64,000 nucleotides of DNA from Pictodentalium vernedei (Eukaryota > Mollusca > Scaphopoda > Dentaliida > Dentaliidae), in assembly GCA_031216915.1 (NCBI GenBank), contig CM062294.1, positions 394,063,217 to 394,127,216 on the forward strand. The letters are read 5' to 3'. Below are positions 46,736 to 57,180 of the stretch, one piece after another (positions within the stretch are counted from its first letter, which is position 1; each line of letters opens with the position of its first letter). Both the position numbers and the translations under genes were made by a program. Under the pieces are notes generated by a model. That model made no database searches, was not told the origin of the DNA, and saw nothing but the letters and a program-made list of their open reading frames with translations.

Positions 46736-48371
46736 TAATGGGGCAGGGTCTTTTCCACCAAGTGGATGCTTCACAGAGCATTGTTCCAGTCGCTTTGCGA
46801 TCTCTGGGATTGATTCAACCTTTTTCAGGAGCCCTGCCAACAGTGTTACTTTTACCACCACTGATTGCTCTTTTCTGGCCAAGAATCAGATACCAGAAAC
46901 TACTCCACCTCCTATCTGGGCTCTTCTTTCAGTTGATGGTAATCGCCCTTTGCTCTGTCCGGTTCGTGCAATTTGCATTTACCTCAACCGGATGCAGTTT
47001 ATTAGGAAAGGTAGGAAGCGATTCTTTCTGTCTCTTATCCCTGGTCAACAGAAGATCTGTCCTTAATTAGTGATGAATCGATTATCAAAACTTGCTATGA
47101 ACTGATTACCGATTATTTCTCTGCCGATTGTGCTGATTTTGATGCCGATTCCGATGGTTGAAATAGGACCAAGAAGAAAATATGTAAGTGCCTGTTATAC
47201 TTCAGAATTTCATTGATAAATCACCAATTATGAAAGCTTAATACCACGTAAGTTCTCAGAGTATGCATGTTTAGTGCTGGGCATTATTAGCCAAAATAAT
47301 ATTTGCATTTTGGGAGTTGGGGTGGGATTAGATCGTTATAAACAATACTATCACACAATATTGTTCTCTTGTGAAGATTGTGGTCTATTCTGGTAAATAG
47401 TGTTGATATGGTTTTGTGTAAGAATACATTACACTTGGCTGTTTTAACCAGGAAGATACTGAGCACACATACTTTGTGTCTTAATTGAATAACTTTGATG
47501 TTAATGTGTATTGTGAAGTTGTTTGGTGCATTGTTTACAAAAATGCACGCGGCGTCAGAATATATTATTTAATGTTCATTGTTCAGCTTGTTACCTCCCT
47601 TGATGTGTTTCTTCGGTGTTGACATGCTATAAAATTAACTTGACAAACTGAGAACGTGTTTGTGACAGTGAAAAATTGGGTACAGAACTGAATATTCCTT
47701 GGGTACGAAACATTCAATCTTGGGTACGAAACGTCAAGGGTATGAAACGTTCAAAGTACCAAACGTCCAGATCCCCTACAGACTACTGACAGATTGCATT
47801 TTATTTATACATGTACCCAAAGCAACGTTGTACAGCACCATGATTGAAGACCAGTGTCTTCGATCAGCTGAGAATAGTGGCGATCTCGTACCGATTGCAG
47901 ATGGTAAATTCCGTAATATCTCGGCTCTGCAAATCCCGAAATATTCTGATATGCACTCCGCACATTTTTAATGGGGAAAATTTATTGAAAAGGCCAGATA
48001 TCAAAGAGATTTTAATAGTCAGTGTTAAATATAGAATAACCGGAAACTGCCGGTTGTCATAATCGGCTAATAGCCCATAACCAGCCATTTTTGATTGCCG
48101 ATTCCGCTTATCGGTTCATCACTATCCTCAATCCATTTATAGGTGGATTTGTCTTGCTATTCGAGCATCATACGCTTGTTTGGTGAGTGACGATTGTATT
48201 GTCAATCGCATTTTTGCCCATGATGTTCGTGCAATGTCTACCTCCTGGGCTTATGCTAACTCCGTCAAGTTGTCAGACATTATGCAGGTAGCCTACTGGA
48301 GAAATGCATCTACTTTCTCCACCTTCTACCTGTGTCAGTTGCAGGAGCAGTCTGAGCACCTTTTTTCTTGA
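46736..48371 (+). pseudogene. DIRS element 3 tyrosine recombinase remnant, split by a hAT-like element
   Basis: Just after RNase H the sequence jumps to the YR region equivalent to FTTNVGFLAKNQAP (46845-46900). The YR N-terminal half and the first catalytic Arg were therefore deleted. CPVRAICIY and FIRKGRKRFFLSL follow. The hAT-like element 47068-48124 interrupts. YR resumes at about 48133 with AHDVRAMSTSWAYANS (His-x-x-Arg) and FSTFYLCQL (Tyr), ending at TGA 48371. Confidence 0.82.
47068..48124. mobile_element. Non-autonomous hAT-like element, 1057 bp
   Basis: Inverted ends TAGTGATGAATCGATTATC and CGGTTCATCACTA. The flanking 8 bases are TCCTTAAT (47060-47067) and TCCTCAAT (48125-48132), a target duplication with one later change. 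The insertion splits the YR of DIRS element 3 exactly. Its inner sequence near both ends repeats GCCGATT. No transposase frame. Confidence 0.83.
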
Positions 48372-49051
48372 AGGCCTCTTTCATCTGCTCAGGCTGTTAT
48401 CAACCCAAGCCATTAGGATATTCTTTCTGGGTCAGTTCCAGCCCAGTGCTTGGTTACAGTCCTTTCTGTCTGTGTGTCACACTTGGCCATATGCCTCATC
48501 TCTCATTGTCTATTTCAGTATTTGTGAGCCGATGGTTTTATAGGCCTTGGGTACTCTTCTCTCCACGGTTCCAGTGCAGTCGGGTTATGTGGGGGTTGGT
48601 TATGTGATTCCCTCCTCCTATTGTCTATTCAAACTTGTAAACATTTGTGAGGTAGGTTGGTAAGAAATTTAAATTTTATAGTAAATTACCTGGAGACCCT
48701 CCAGTCTTTTTATTTGTGTAAGAATCCTTCCTCCCTCCCCACTGATCACATAACTCCAATGTTGGCAGATTCAAATAGAATGACACATTGGTTATACTTC
48801 TGCGTACTGGTACTGGAAAGCCTTGGATTAGAACAGAGAAGAGTGTCCCCAACTGAGTGTGTGCTGGCCATACTCAACGCAGTTTTGGCTTATTTTTTCT
48901 TGGTGCTTTTGCACCACTTTTTCTTTCTCAAATCGCTTGATAAAGAACAAAATAGAGAGTATACTTCTGAGTTAGAGACTTCCACTGTAGTGCAAGCCTC
49001 TTGTAAACAATTGTCATAGGTATAATGGAAATTTACTATAAAATTTAAATG
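48372..49051. repeat. 3' region of DIRS element 3 with candidate ICR and terminal repeat
   Basis: Inverted pair 48665-48688 and 49027-49049. Short direct repeats with CTTGTAAACA near 48627 and 49000. The position after the YR stop matches the ICR and right-terminus layout of the other DIRS copies, but the left end is missing for comparison. Confidence 0.5.
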
Positions 49052-49639
49052 TTCTCAGACTCTTTGAGGTAGAGATATTACAAGTGGCTATATATAGCGA
49101 TATTGTAAACGGTCAATTATGCTACAGGCGTTTAAATCCAGTGCTCAATTATGCTACCCATGGGGGCATTCGTGTTGAATGGCACATCTAGTGCTGTTTG
49201 TCAGTCTGTAATTTAGTGCTAAGTTGCAGTGTGTTTCTTTGCATAATGTGTTTAGGTCTAAAAAGAGTTAAAAATCTGTTTCTCAGGCCCTTCTGCATGG
49301 TCCTTTGGGCTGCCACATGGTCTCTTTATACAACCAATGCAAACTTAAAAAAATAAAAACTTCTTGCACTCAAGGGACGAAATATCTCACCACCCATGAT
49401 ATTCTGTAGATTATGAGGCCTAAAACATAAAACAAACCAAGAACATGAACTTTTGATGGCAAAGAAATAATTACAAAAATAAAAAATAAAATAAAAAACT
49501 GCCTGCCCACATTCTATTTTACAAAACATGGCATAAGAAACAGAAGATCTACTTTGTGGGGTCTTAAATAATTCAAATACATCTTCATTATTAGAGTGAA
49601 AATACATGTTCATGATAAGTGCTAAGAAAAAAATGTGAT
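49052..49639. other. Unassigned DNA with a dispersed repeat fragment
   Basis: Bases 49355-49430 are the inverted counterpart of 2855-2925. Nothing else is recognised; no supported gene. Confidence 0.4.
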
Positions 49640-50010
49640 ATTTTTATACTGTACCAATGACCCAGACTAACTCTAAATTATTCAGGGCCAAACACAAATT
49701 TTGCCCCCCCCCCCCCCCCCCCCATCCCCCAAATTTGCATCCAAATCAAAAAATCCAATGTCCTATATGGTCCTCCATACTTTCGTCCACTGCACATGCG
49801 CAGTGTCAAGGAAGTACCGAAATTGGCGCCAAATCCTCATTCTTTGTTTGGCCCTTCTATCAGTAACATCTCACTGATATCTGTGCTTATAATCTCAGTT
49901 AAAATGATGCCAGACACAAAATCATGATGGAAATGTTGGGTCCAATGATGAAATAAGAGTATGAGAGGAAGAAACAGTGGAAGGATGTGTTCAGAGCTGT
50001 AACTTATAAT
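49640..50010 (+). mobile_element. DIRS-like element 4, left end (split by element 5)
   Basis: ATTTTTATACTGTACC at 49640, then the subfamily-2 terminal repeat with a long C tract (about 49704-49723). It is interrupted after AACTTATAAT and resumes at 57181 with TTTTATGTAAAATTATTTC, matching the uninterrupted sequence at about 24728-24760 in DIRS element 2. Confidence 0.88.
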
Positions 50011-50019
50011 ATTTTAATT

Positions 50020-50212
50020 CTGTACCAATGACCCAGACATAGCTGGTGCTAACTCTTAAAAATCTAGGGCCAAACACAAATTTTGCCCCCCAATCTCCAA
50101 AATTTTCATCTAAAACCAAAAGAAATCATGTCCTAAAGGACCTCCATACTTTGCCCCTACTGTGCATGCGCAGTGTCAAGGACGTTCCGAAATTGGCGCC
50201 AATCATTACTCT
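50020..50212 (+). repeat. Left inverted terminal repeat of DIRS element 5 with host-factor-like sites
   Basis: Inverted counterpart at about 56963-57150. Includes CTGTGCATGCGCAGT (about 50160), an NRF-1-like core, and ATTGGCGCCAAT (about 50191), an E2F-like palindrome. Both motifs recur in the terminal repeats of all family copies. The right repeat adds about 80 bases (GATGGCCCTCCCAGGAGTTG onward) inside that the left lacks. Confidence 0.8.
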
Positions 50213-51105
50213 TTGTTTGGCCCTTCATCAGTTAACATCTCACTGATCTTTGTGCTTGTAAATCTCAGTTTAAATGATGCCAGACACATAAATATTGGAG
50301 AAATGGTGATTCTAAGGAGGATAGAGAAGGAGGAGAGGAAAAAGGAGTGACAGAAAATATTCAGGGCTGTAACTTAAAATTTTGTAATGAAATTATGTTA
50401 AGTTGCCTATTTTCGAGGCATGAGCCTGTTGTTGTCATTCTTGCTTTGAAGTTGCACTGCTTATTCAGTGTTTCCTCTCTCCTTATCCTGTAAGTCCCCC
50501 CTTGCTATTCTTCCATGCTTTTGGCATATTTTTGAGTAAGATTACTACTAAAATTTTTTGGGAGAATTAGCTTGGTTACAGAATGAATTCTGTTATTTTC
50601 CCCATGTTTACGTTTTCACCCATGGGTGTTTAGACGTTGTGTTCTGCATCTACCATCTGATGTTCTGCAAATTCTTCTCTGGAAGTCTCTGTTTTGCATC
50701 AGATAGTGTGTATTATTGATAACTGATTTCGGGCCAGTATTGTCAGTGCCTGGAGTCATGTTTTCTGGTGTTTATACACTTCTTGTTTACATTGGCAACA
50801 GTCTCTTTTGAGGGGGGCTTTTTGCCTTTGGAGTAGTTTACTCATTACTAGATACATTATTATTATCCGTAAGTGTTGCATTAATTATTTAAAATAATTT
50901 TAAAATTTTTGACCACACTTACCCTTGGGATCCATTGGGGCTCAACGTTACTTTTCAGAAACTTGGGCTTCGCTGAAAAAATATTTTTAAAAAATTATTT
51001 TGAATTTCATTTGCTTTTTTCAATATTAATGGATCATGTTATTATGTATCTTTGTGTTTAGGGGTTTGTGCGAGTACTAGGACTTGTTGTTTTTGTCTTT
51101 TCACA

Positions 51106-53243
51106 ATGAAAGGACATTGTTCAAATTGTAATAGGAAGAAATCTTCCTCTGACTTTCATGATCATTGTATTAATTGTAGTCAGTGTACTCGCACTAACTC
51201 CTGTTCAATATGTCAATATTGGGATGACAAACATTGGAAACGTGTGTCACGGTATGTTGTTAGTGGAGAAAGGGCTATGCCGGTCCTTTCTCCGCAGGGT
51301 CACTCTAGTCTATCAGTTTCTATTTCAGAGGAACAAGAACAAGGTGATGTTTCCATGTTATCTTCCAAGAGTGCGCTTCCATCGTCACAATTGAATGCTG
51401 AGCTAGCGGCAAAAGTGCTCATGGAGATACGACAGTTGCCTAAGAGGTCCCGAGTAGGATCGACGGCGCTGTCGTCCGCTAACTCGCCCGATGTAGCGTC
51501 CATTCACCGAATGGTTCGGCAGCCGGGTTCGTCCGTTGCTGTCCAGGAGGAAATGTTGGGTGATGCGAGCACTATAAACATACAAGGTGCACACCCAGTG
51601 ACGTCGGATGGTAGGAGAGATTGGAGGAAGCCTTCTAGTCCGGTTCCTAGCTCGTCCAGGTCCAGCCGGGCCGCGAGCGAGAGAGGCCCCTCTCTCGTAC
51701 AACAACATCAGGGACCTGATGTTGTGGTACAAAATGTGTCGCAAGCGGAGCACACGTCCGTCGCTCGGGACGCTCCGTTGTTTAGGCAGTCCGCGGAGAC
51801 TGCTCAGGCTTCCTCATCCTCTCACCAGCGCACACGACCGCACCTTGGCTACGTGACCGCGGATATTCTACCAGCTTCGCCGATAAGGGATTCTTCGGCG
51901 ACCAGGTCACGCCATCCGGTAGCCAGGGACACGAGGCCGGTAGACTCCGGACGTTCGCATAGGAAGAGTATGCGGGCGTCAGTTGATGCAGAGCTTCCCG
52001 CGGCTAAGCAGCGAAAGACCGCTACTCCGCAGGCCTCGATGACGGACATGCTTGCTCAGATAGCACAAATTATCGCAGCATCCCAGCAATCGACAGAATC
52101 GGTGTCGGATCGGGAATTATCCGACGGCGCTGGGTCGGTACGCTCCGCCGAAGCATCGGGTGTGGACGACCGGGAGCATCATGAGGTCCGACCGGATGGT
52201 GAAAGGGATACGGATGACTTGGAGCTATCCCTTTCGGAACAACATAAAGCTGCCGTGGATTTCATCCGGCACTTCCTTCCTCACGTTGTTCCGTCGGGCC
52301 AGACTGCTGCAGTACCGGACAAGAGACTGATAGCGTCATTGGACACTGAATTCTTCGAGCGGTTCAGAGACATCGTCCCTGAGTTTCCGTCTCAGTCCAA
52401 TAATGTCACAAGAACATTTGAATTATTGAACGACGCTATATTCAAGCTTGCCTCCAAAACAGGCTAAGCTGGTTTCTTGTCCTCCAATGCTCTTAACCTG
52501 CCTTTCATTAATGCAAGGAATAAATTCGATACGGCAGGACAGGGTATTCCGAGAGTTCCTCTGCGTCTTGACGACGAGGCGGAAGACTTAGAATTGTCAT
52601 TACCGTCGTCTATGTCCATTCCAACCGCGGTGTTGGACACGACAATCACGTCTAACAGGGCCAGTTTAGATGCTTTATCTTACGCAGACCACCTTACAAA
52701 GGCGTTATCACTGCGTCTTCAAGGGAAAGAATTCCAGGATATACAATCCTCTTTAAGACTTCTTTCAAGGGCAGTGGCTTATTCCACGTATAACTCCGCC
52801 CTCTCAGTGGCAAACCTGGAGTTGGTTAGACGTGACGCAGCCCTAGCTACATCCACACGCGTGGATAGTAAGGTGAAGAACTCTCTCAGAGTCGCTTCGG
52901 TCTCCGGAGAACGTCTATTTGACGGCAAGCTTTCTGCAATCTACGATAAAATTACTAAGAAAGCTTCGGATCTCTGCTGTTTAAATCCGCTTCCAAAAAG
53001 TCGGATACGGCAGATAAGAATAAGACAGGCACTTCTGGGTCTAATGCGCCCAAGAAAGGTTCCTATAGAGGTTCCGGTGCGTCCTCTTGGTCTTATTCAA
53101 GAGACCGTCAAGGCAGCGACTCACGTGCGGGACGTCCTTCGGGGCGGGACAATCGGTCGGACGGCCCGAGGTCGACGGGACGAGGTGCGGGTCGTGGAGG
53201 ACGTGGTTTCTCCTCCCGCAGGCCTCGCAGGTCCAGGAGGTGA
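51106..53243 (+). pseudogene. DIRS element 5 Gag (one stop, one frameshift)
   Basis: Would be about 712 residues. The N terminus MKGHCSNCNRKK opens a Cys-rich segment (C5, C8, C21, C24, C27, C33, C36) that looks metal-binding. A long Ser/Arg/Pro-rich variable part follows, then a conserved helical block (FELLNDAI, PFINARNKF, IPRVPLRLDDEAEDLEL, YADHLTKAL, NLELVRRDAAL) and a basic Arg/Gly/Ser-rich tail ending RRPRRSRR-stop at 53241. TAA at 52465 stands where the copy at 62265 has AAA. A one-base loss near 52970 fuses the frame to RT. Structural protein role inferred from position. Confidence 0.85.
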
Positions 53244-55112
53244 TGGCTTCAACCTTTATCGTGTTCCGGTTGGCGGAAGGTTGTCAAGTTTTTCAGAAGA
53301 GTGGGCGTCGATTACGGACGACCCTTGGGTGAGAGGGGTGATTTCGGAAGGTCTAAGAATATCCTTCAAACGAAAGCCTCCTTTAACTCGAAGTCCAAAA
53401 TGGACTCAACTTCCGTCAAATCTGCAGAAAAGAGACGCTCTGTTATCGGAGGTGCAGTCTCTTTTAATGAAGAATGCAGTAGAGGTCGTAGAAGACCAGG
53501 AAACACCGGGATTCTACAGCCATCTGTTTCTGGTTCCAAAACCAGACGGCTCGTTCCGTCCAGTCATAGATTTGAGTTGGATAAACAAGCTGATCGTCGC
53601 TCCGAAATTTTATATGGAGACGATTCAGTCGGTCAGAGCGAGTATTCGGGTGAACGATTATGCTACAAGCATAGATCACAAAGATGCGTACTTTCATGTC
53701 ATGGTACATCCGACATTCAGAAAGTATCTACGCTTCGCAGTCTTAGGAGTGGTGTATCAATTCCGGGCGATGTGCTTCGGATTGAACCTAGCACCCTGGG
53801 CTTTCACTCGGGTAATGAACTCGGTAATGATGTATTTCCAAGCTCATTCGTCTGCGGTAACGTCGGCCTACCTGGACGACATTCTTCAGAGGTACGGCAA
53901 CGAGTTACTGCTTCAGAACGATGTGCAGAATCTGCTTCTATTGCTCCGACGTCTCGGTTTTGTTATTAATGAGGAGAAGTCGGATCTGGTGCTGTCCAAG
54001 TCATTCACTCATCTGGGAATGAGCTTCGAGATGCACAACAATCTCGTTCATCTGCCGTTAACCAGAGCGAAATTAGTCAGTTGTTACGCTCGCTATTGTC
54101 TTCATGCAGACAAAGTCACAGCGAGGGAGTTTATGAGACTGATAGGACTGTGCGGAGCCGCCGCGGATCTCATTCCGATGGGGCGGTTACGCACTCGTCC
54201 TCTCCAAATTTTCTTAACTCAGAATTGGAGTGTGAAGATTCATTCGCTCGACATAGACGTTCTCTTGTCAGATCAAGCGAAACAAGAGATTCAGACTTGG
54301 GCAAACATTCAGTGGTTAACTCAGGGAGTTCCGCTGCAGTTGCCGGATCCGAGTTTTACCATTATGACGGATGCCAGTCAAACAGGTTGGGGTGCAACAT
54401 TGATCCCAACGGATTCGAGATGCCAGGGTCTTTGGGATCCACAGTTCCTAAGCAAGCACATAAACGTCAAGGAAATGATGTCAATTTGGCTTGCGTTACA
54501 TCATTGGATGGACATTATTCACAAAGCTCATATCCAAATTCTGTCCGACAATACGACAGTAGTTGCGTATATACGGAACCAGGGAGGCACTCATTCCATT
54601 CCGTTATTCAATCTAATGGAGAGAATCCTTCTGTTTGCTCTAGAACATCAAGTTCTACTTTTGGTCCGTCATATACCGGGTCGTCTGAATGTACTAGCAG
54701 ACTCCCTTTCACAGAAGGGTCGCTTGTTGCCGTCGGAGTGGACTCTCAACAAACAAGTATTCAATCAGATTTGCTACCAGTGGGAACGGCCAATGATAGA
54801 CTTATTTGCGACACATCTCAACAATCAGTTGCAGATGTATGTGTCACCGTGCCCGGATCCAAGAGCATTTGCAGTAGACGCTCTATCGATCTCATGGGAC
54901 GGAATGATAGGATATGCGTATCCTCCAGCGCTGTTGATTCAGCAAGTATTGCTAAAGTGCTAAAGATAAAACAATCTCAATGCAAGATTCTGTCGGTAGC
55001 ATCTCTGTCTCCACAGAGACCGTGGATAAATCTACTCAGGTGTCTGTTGTGGGACCTACCGCGAAAGCTTCCTCCACGGGAGGATCTTCTTTCGCAGGGG
55101 AAACTGTGTTGA
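53077..55112 (+). pseudogene. DIRS element 5 reverse transcriptase-RNase H (3' frameshift)
   Basis: Overlaps the Gag end in a different register. The start codon of the homologue at 37426 (ATG) is GTG here. RT motifs: PGFYSHLFLVPKPDG, SIDHKDAYFHV (first catalytic Asp at about 53674), FGLNLAPWAF, and AYLDDILQ with the Asp pair at 53875-53880. RNase H: TDASQTGWGA (about 54368), VKEMMSIW (Glu), LSDNTTVVAYIRNQGG. After it comes IDLFATHLNNQL to WDGMIGYAYPP, a segment typical of DIRS RNase H C termini that others have compared with Dam-type methyltransferases. An 8-base tandem duplication (TGCTAAAG) at about 54953 ends the frame early at 54963; the original ending is at 55112. Confidence 0.9.
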
Positions 55113-56197
55113 CTTCATCACAACCCGCAAGGTCTCAACCTTCACGTTTTTCCATTGTGCGGTCCTTCTTGCATGGCAAGCACTTTACAGGACGAGCAGT
55201 GGACGCGATTTCTAACTGTAGGAGGACCTCCTCTTCGCTAAATTATGTGGCTAAGTGGAAGGTTTTTCGTCGTTGGTGTAGGGATCATTCTGTTGATATT
55301 TTTGATCCCTCCATACCAGACATTGCAAACTTTCTAGTATACTTGTTTGACGAAATCAAACTGCAGCCTGTTACTATTAAGGGTTATAGGTCTATGTTAT
55401 CTGATACCTATGCACACCACGATAGTTTACAAATTGGATCTAATGTCTCTTTATCTAAGTTAGTTAGAAACTTCTCGATAAATAGACACAGAACTCTTAG
55501 ATTAATTCCTAAGTGGAATTTAGCTTGGGTTCTTCTTAAACTAATGGAAAAGCCATTTGAGCCTCTTGGGACAGTAGATTTCAAATTCTTGTCTTATAAG
55601 ACAGCTTTTCTCTTAGTTTTCTCTTCTGCTAGAAGAGTCAGTGAGCTTCATGCACTATCGGTGGACGATTCTCACTATCGTAGTGTCGGGAACACTATCA
55701 CCTTCACTACTAATGTTGGATTTTTAGCTAAGAATCAGGCTCCTAATAAATATCCGGAACCTATTGTTATTAAGGCTCTTCTGTCTTCAGACGGGCGTAG
55801 GCCTTTACTCTGTCCTGTTAGAGCTTTACGCATTTATAAACAGAGATCTCAGTTTATCAGAAAGGGACGAAAACGTTTCTTTCTGTATCTGATGCCTAAT
55901 AGAAAGGACATTTTGGTCCATTCTATTGCTAGATGGATTCAATTAACTATCCGTACTGCTTATGAAAATTTATCTTCTTCCCAGCAGTCTGTGCTTAAGA
56001 TTTCGGCTCATGAAGTAAGAGCTCTTTCTACATCTTGGGCTTACGCAAATAGTGTGGCTATTACAGATTTAATGAAGGCTGCTTATTGGTCTCAGCCATC
56101 CACATTCACAAATTTTTATCTCAGAAATATTGAGTCCATTTCTGGAGACCTACATTGTTTAGGTCCATTATCTGTTGCTCAGAATGTCGTCCACTAA
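54980..56197 (+). CDS. DIRS element 5 tyrosine recombinase, 405 aa, apparently intact
   Basis: Catalyses integration of the circular retroelement DNA by Tyr-mediated strand exchange. The ATG at 54980 lies inside the RT-RNase H end (132-base overlap); a later start is possible because residues 1-55 are Ser/Thr-rich and poorly conserved. Residues about 60-145 form the N-terminal SAM-like DNA-binding part (VAKWKVFRRWCRDHS). The catalytic part has R219 in SSARRVSELHAL, H344 and R347 in AHEVRALS, W369 in AAYWSQPSTF at the usual His/Trp position, and Y380 in TNFYLRNI. All five active-site positions are present. No stop or frameshift relative to the other copies. Whether it is expressed cannot be told from sequence. 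Confidence 0.9.
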   Translation: MQDSVGSISVSTETVDKSTQVSVVGPTAKASSTGGSSFAGETVLTSSQPARSQPSRFSIVRSFLHGKHFTGRAVDAISNCRRTSSSLNYVAKWKVFRRWCRDHSVDIFDPSIPDIANFLVYLFDEIKLQPVTIKGYRSMLSDTYAHHDSLQIGSNVSLSKLVRNFSINRHRTLRLIPKWNLAWVLLKLMEKPFEPLGTVDFKFLSYKTAFLLVFSSARRVSELHALSVDDSHYRSVGNTITFTTNVGFLAKNQAPNKYPEPIVIKALLSSDGRRPLLCPVRALRIYKQRSQFIRKGRKRFFLYLMPNRKDILVHSIARWIQLTIRTAYENLSSSQQSVLKISAHEVRALSTSWAYANSVAITDLMKAAYWSQPSTFTNFYLRNIESISGDLHCLGPLSVAQNVVH

Positions 56198-56262
56198 ACA
56201 GTTGCAACTATAGTTATGTAGGCTTTCTGTTCCGGCAGTGACTCCGTCCTGCTGCCCTCTTC

Positions 56263-56302
56263 GCTCTGGGCTATTTGACCCAGGGGAAGGGGTGGGGGAG
56301 GG
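56263..56302 (+). promoter_or_regulatory. Hairpin plus G-rich tract after the YR stop
   Basis: CTCTGGG and CCCAGGG arms around CTATTTGA, directly followed by GGGGAAGGGGTGGGGGAGGG, four G-runs that fit a G-quadruplex pattern. The same hairpin plus G tract lies after YR in element 1a (about 15593-15642), 1b (about 20451-20505) and 2 (about 40598-40648). Possible RNA 3'-end or stalling signal; function unknown. Confidence 0.55.
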
Positions 56303-56791
56303 TGTTCCCTTAGGTCACCTGCTTTATAGTGAAAAGCAAGGGAATTCCTCCTCCGGAGTCAGTAATTCTGAGTCGTTTCCGGGATGGTTTTAAAGTGTAA
56401 TATTAATGTTAAAAATTCATTCATGTCATATTTTTAAAGTGTAGCTCGGTGTGAAGCATTTGTATATGTCAAGTGTCAAACGGGCATTAATATACAATCC
56501 TCGGACACTTTTAAAGAATATAAAGAGTCTCAATTCTCTGGACTAATTTTATTTATTGGCTTACTTTAAAAATAATTAGTATAATGGGTTATACTGGATG
56601 TTAATAGAGAACATGAATGTTATTGTGCTCAATTATGAAGGGTATTGTATCTTTCTAATTTATCATAAAATAAGAAAGATACATGTAAAGCCTAATACTC
56701 CTTTTCTCCTTGAGGGGTTCACTCTATATTATATAGTTGAGCTTAATGGATTTTCCTCTATGTCCTAGGCCCTCCAGCCTTTTTACTATTC

Positions 56792-56879
56792 AGCTATGTC
56801 TGGGTCATTGGTACAGTATAAAAATGTTAAAAAATTTATAGTAATTTATATATTTTTTATACTTACCAATGACCCAGAT
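56792..56879. repeat. ICR of DIRS element 5
   Basis: CAGCTATGTCTGGGTCATTG to GTATAAAAAT is the inverted left end. GTTAAAAAATTTATAGTAAT to ACCAATGACCCAGA is the inverted right end. They meet at 56826/56827. Confidence 0.93.
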
Positions 56880-57180
56880 GGGGATGGCCCTCCCAGGAGT
56901 TGGGAACTCATACCTCCCCGCTGAGTACATAGCGCTGACCAGGCACTGCCAGTAAGAATGATGATTGGCGCCAATTTCGGAACGTCCTTGACACTCCGCA
57001 TGCGCAGTAGGGACAAAGTATGGAGGTCCTTTAGGACATGATTTCTTTTGGTTTTAGATGCAAATTTTGGGGATTGGGGGGCAAAATTTGTGTTTGGCCC
57101 TAGATTTTTAAGAGTTAGCACCAGCTATGTCTGGGTCATTGGTAAGTATAAAAAATATAAATTACTATAAATTTTTTAAC

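Larger units (their letters stand above)
43230..49051 (+). mobile_element. Divergent DIRS-like element 3, degenerate
   Basis: Gag, RT, RNase H and part of YR follow in the usual order, but the sequence is far from the other copies. An AT-rich inverted pair, 48665-48688 (AAATTTAAATTTTATAGTAA) and 49027-49049 (TTTACTATAAAATTTAAAT), sits downstream of YR where the ICR and right terminus should be. The left boundary was not found; 43230 is simply the end of the preceding SINE tail. Multiple stops, deletions and a hAT insertion make it inactive. Confidence 0.75.
50011..57180 (+). mobile_element. DIRS-like element 5, full length (7170 bp)
   Basis: Complete from ATTTTAATTCTGTACC to AAATTTTTTAAC. 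Left inverted repeat and leader 50011-51105, Gag 51106-53243, RT-RNase H about 53077-55112, YR 54980-56197, ICR 56792-56879, right inverted repeat to 57180. Adjacent frames overlap. It is the best-preserved whole copy: one nonsense codon and one base deletion in Gag, an 8-base duplication at the end of RT-RNase H, and an open YR. Inserted in element 4. Confidence 0.93.

Noticed and set aside
53301..53969. 222-residue frame overlapping RT (also 37650-38249 and 54081-55112 in its 5' part)
   Set aside because: Alternative frame of RT without known motifs. Only the last part of 54081-55112, after the 8-base duplication, is the true RNase H C terminus.
50011..57180. LTR retrotransposon or viral pol
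   Set aside because: There are no LTRs, protease or integrase. The element has inverted ends, an ICR and a tyrosine recombinase, which define the DIRS type.
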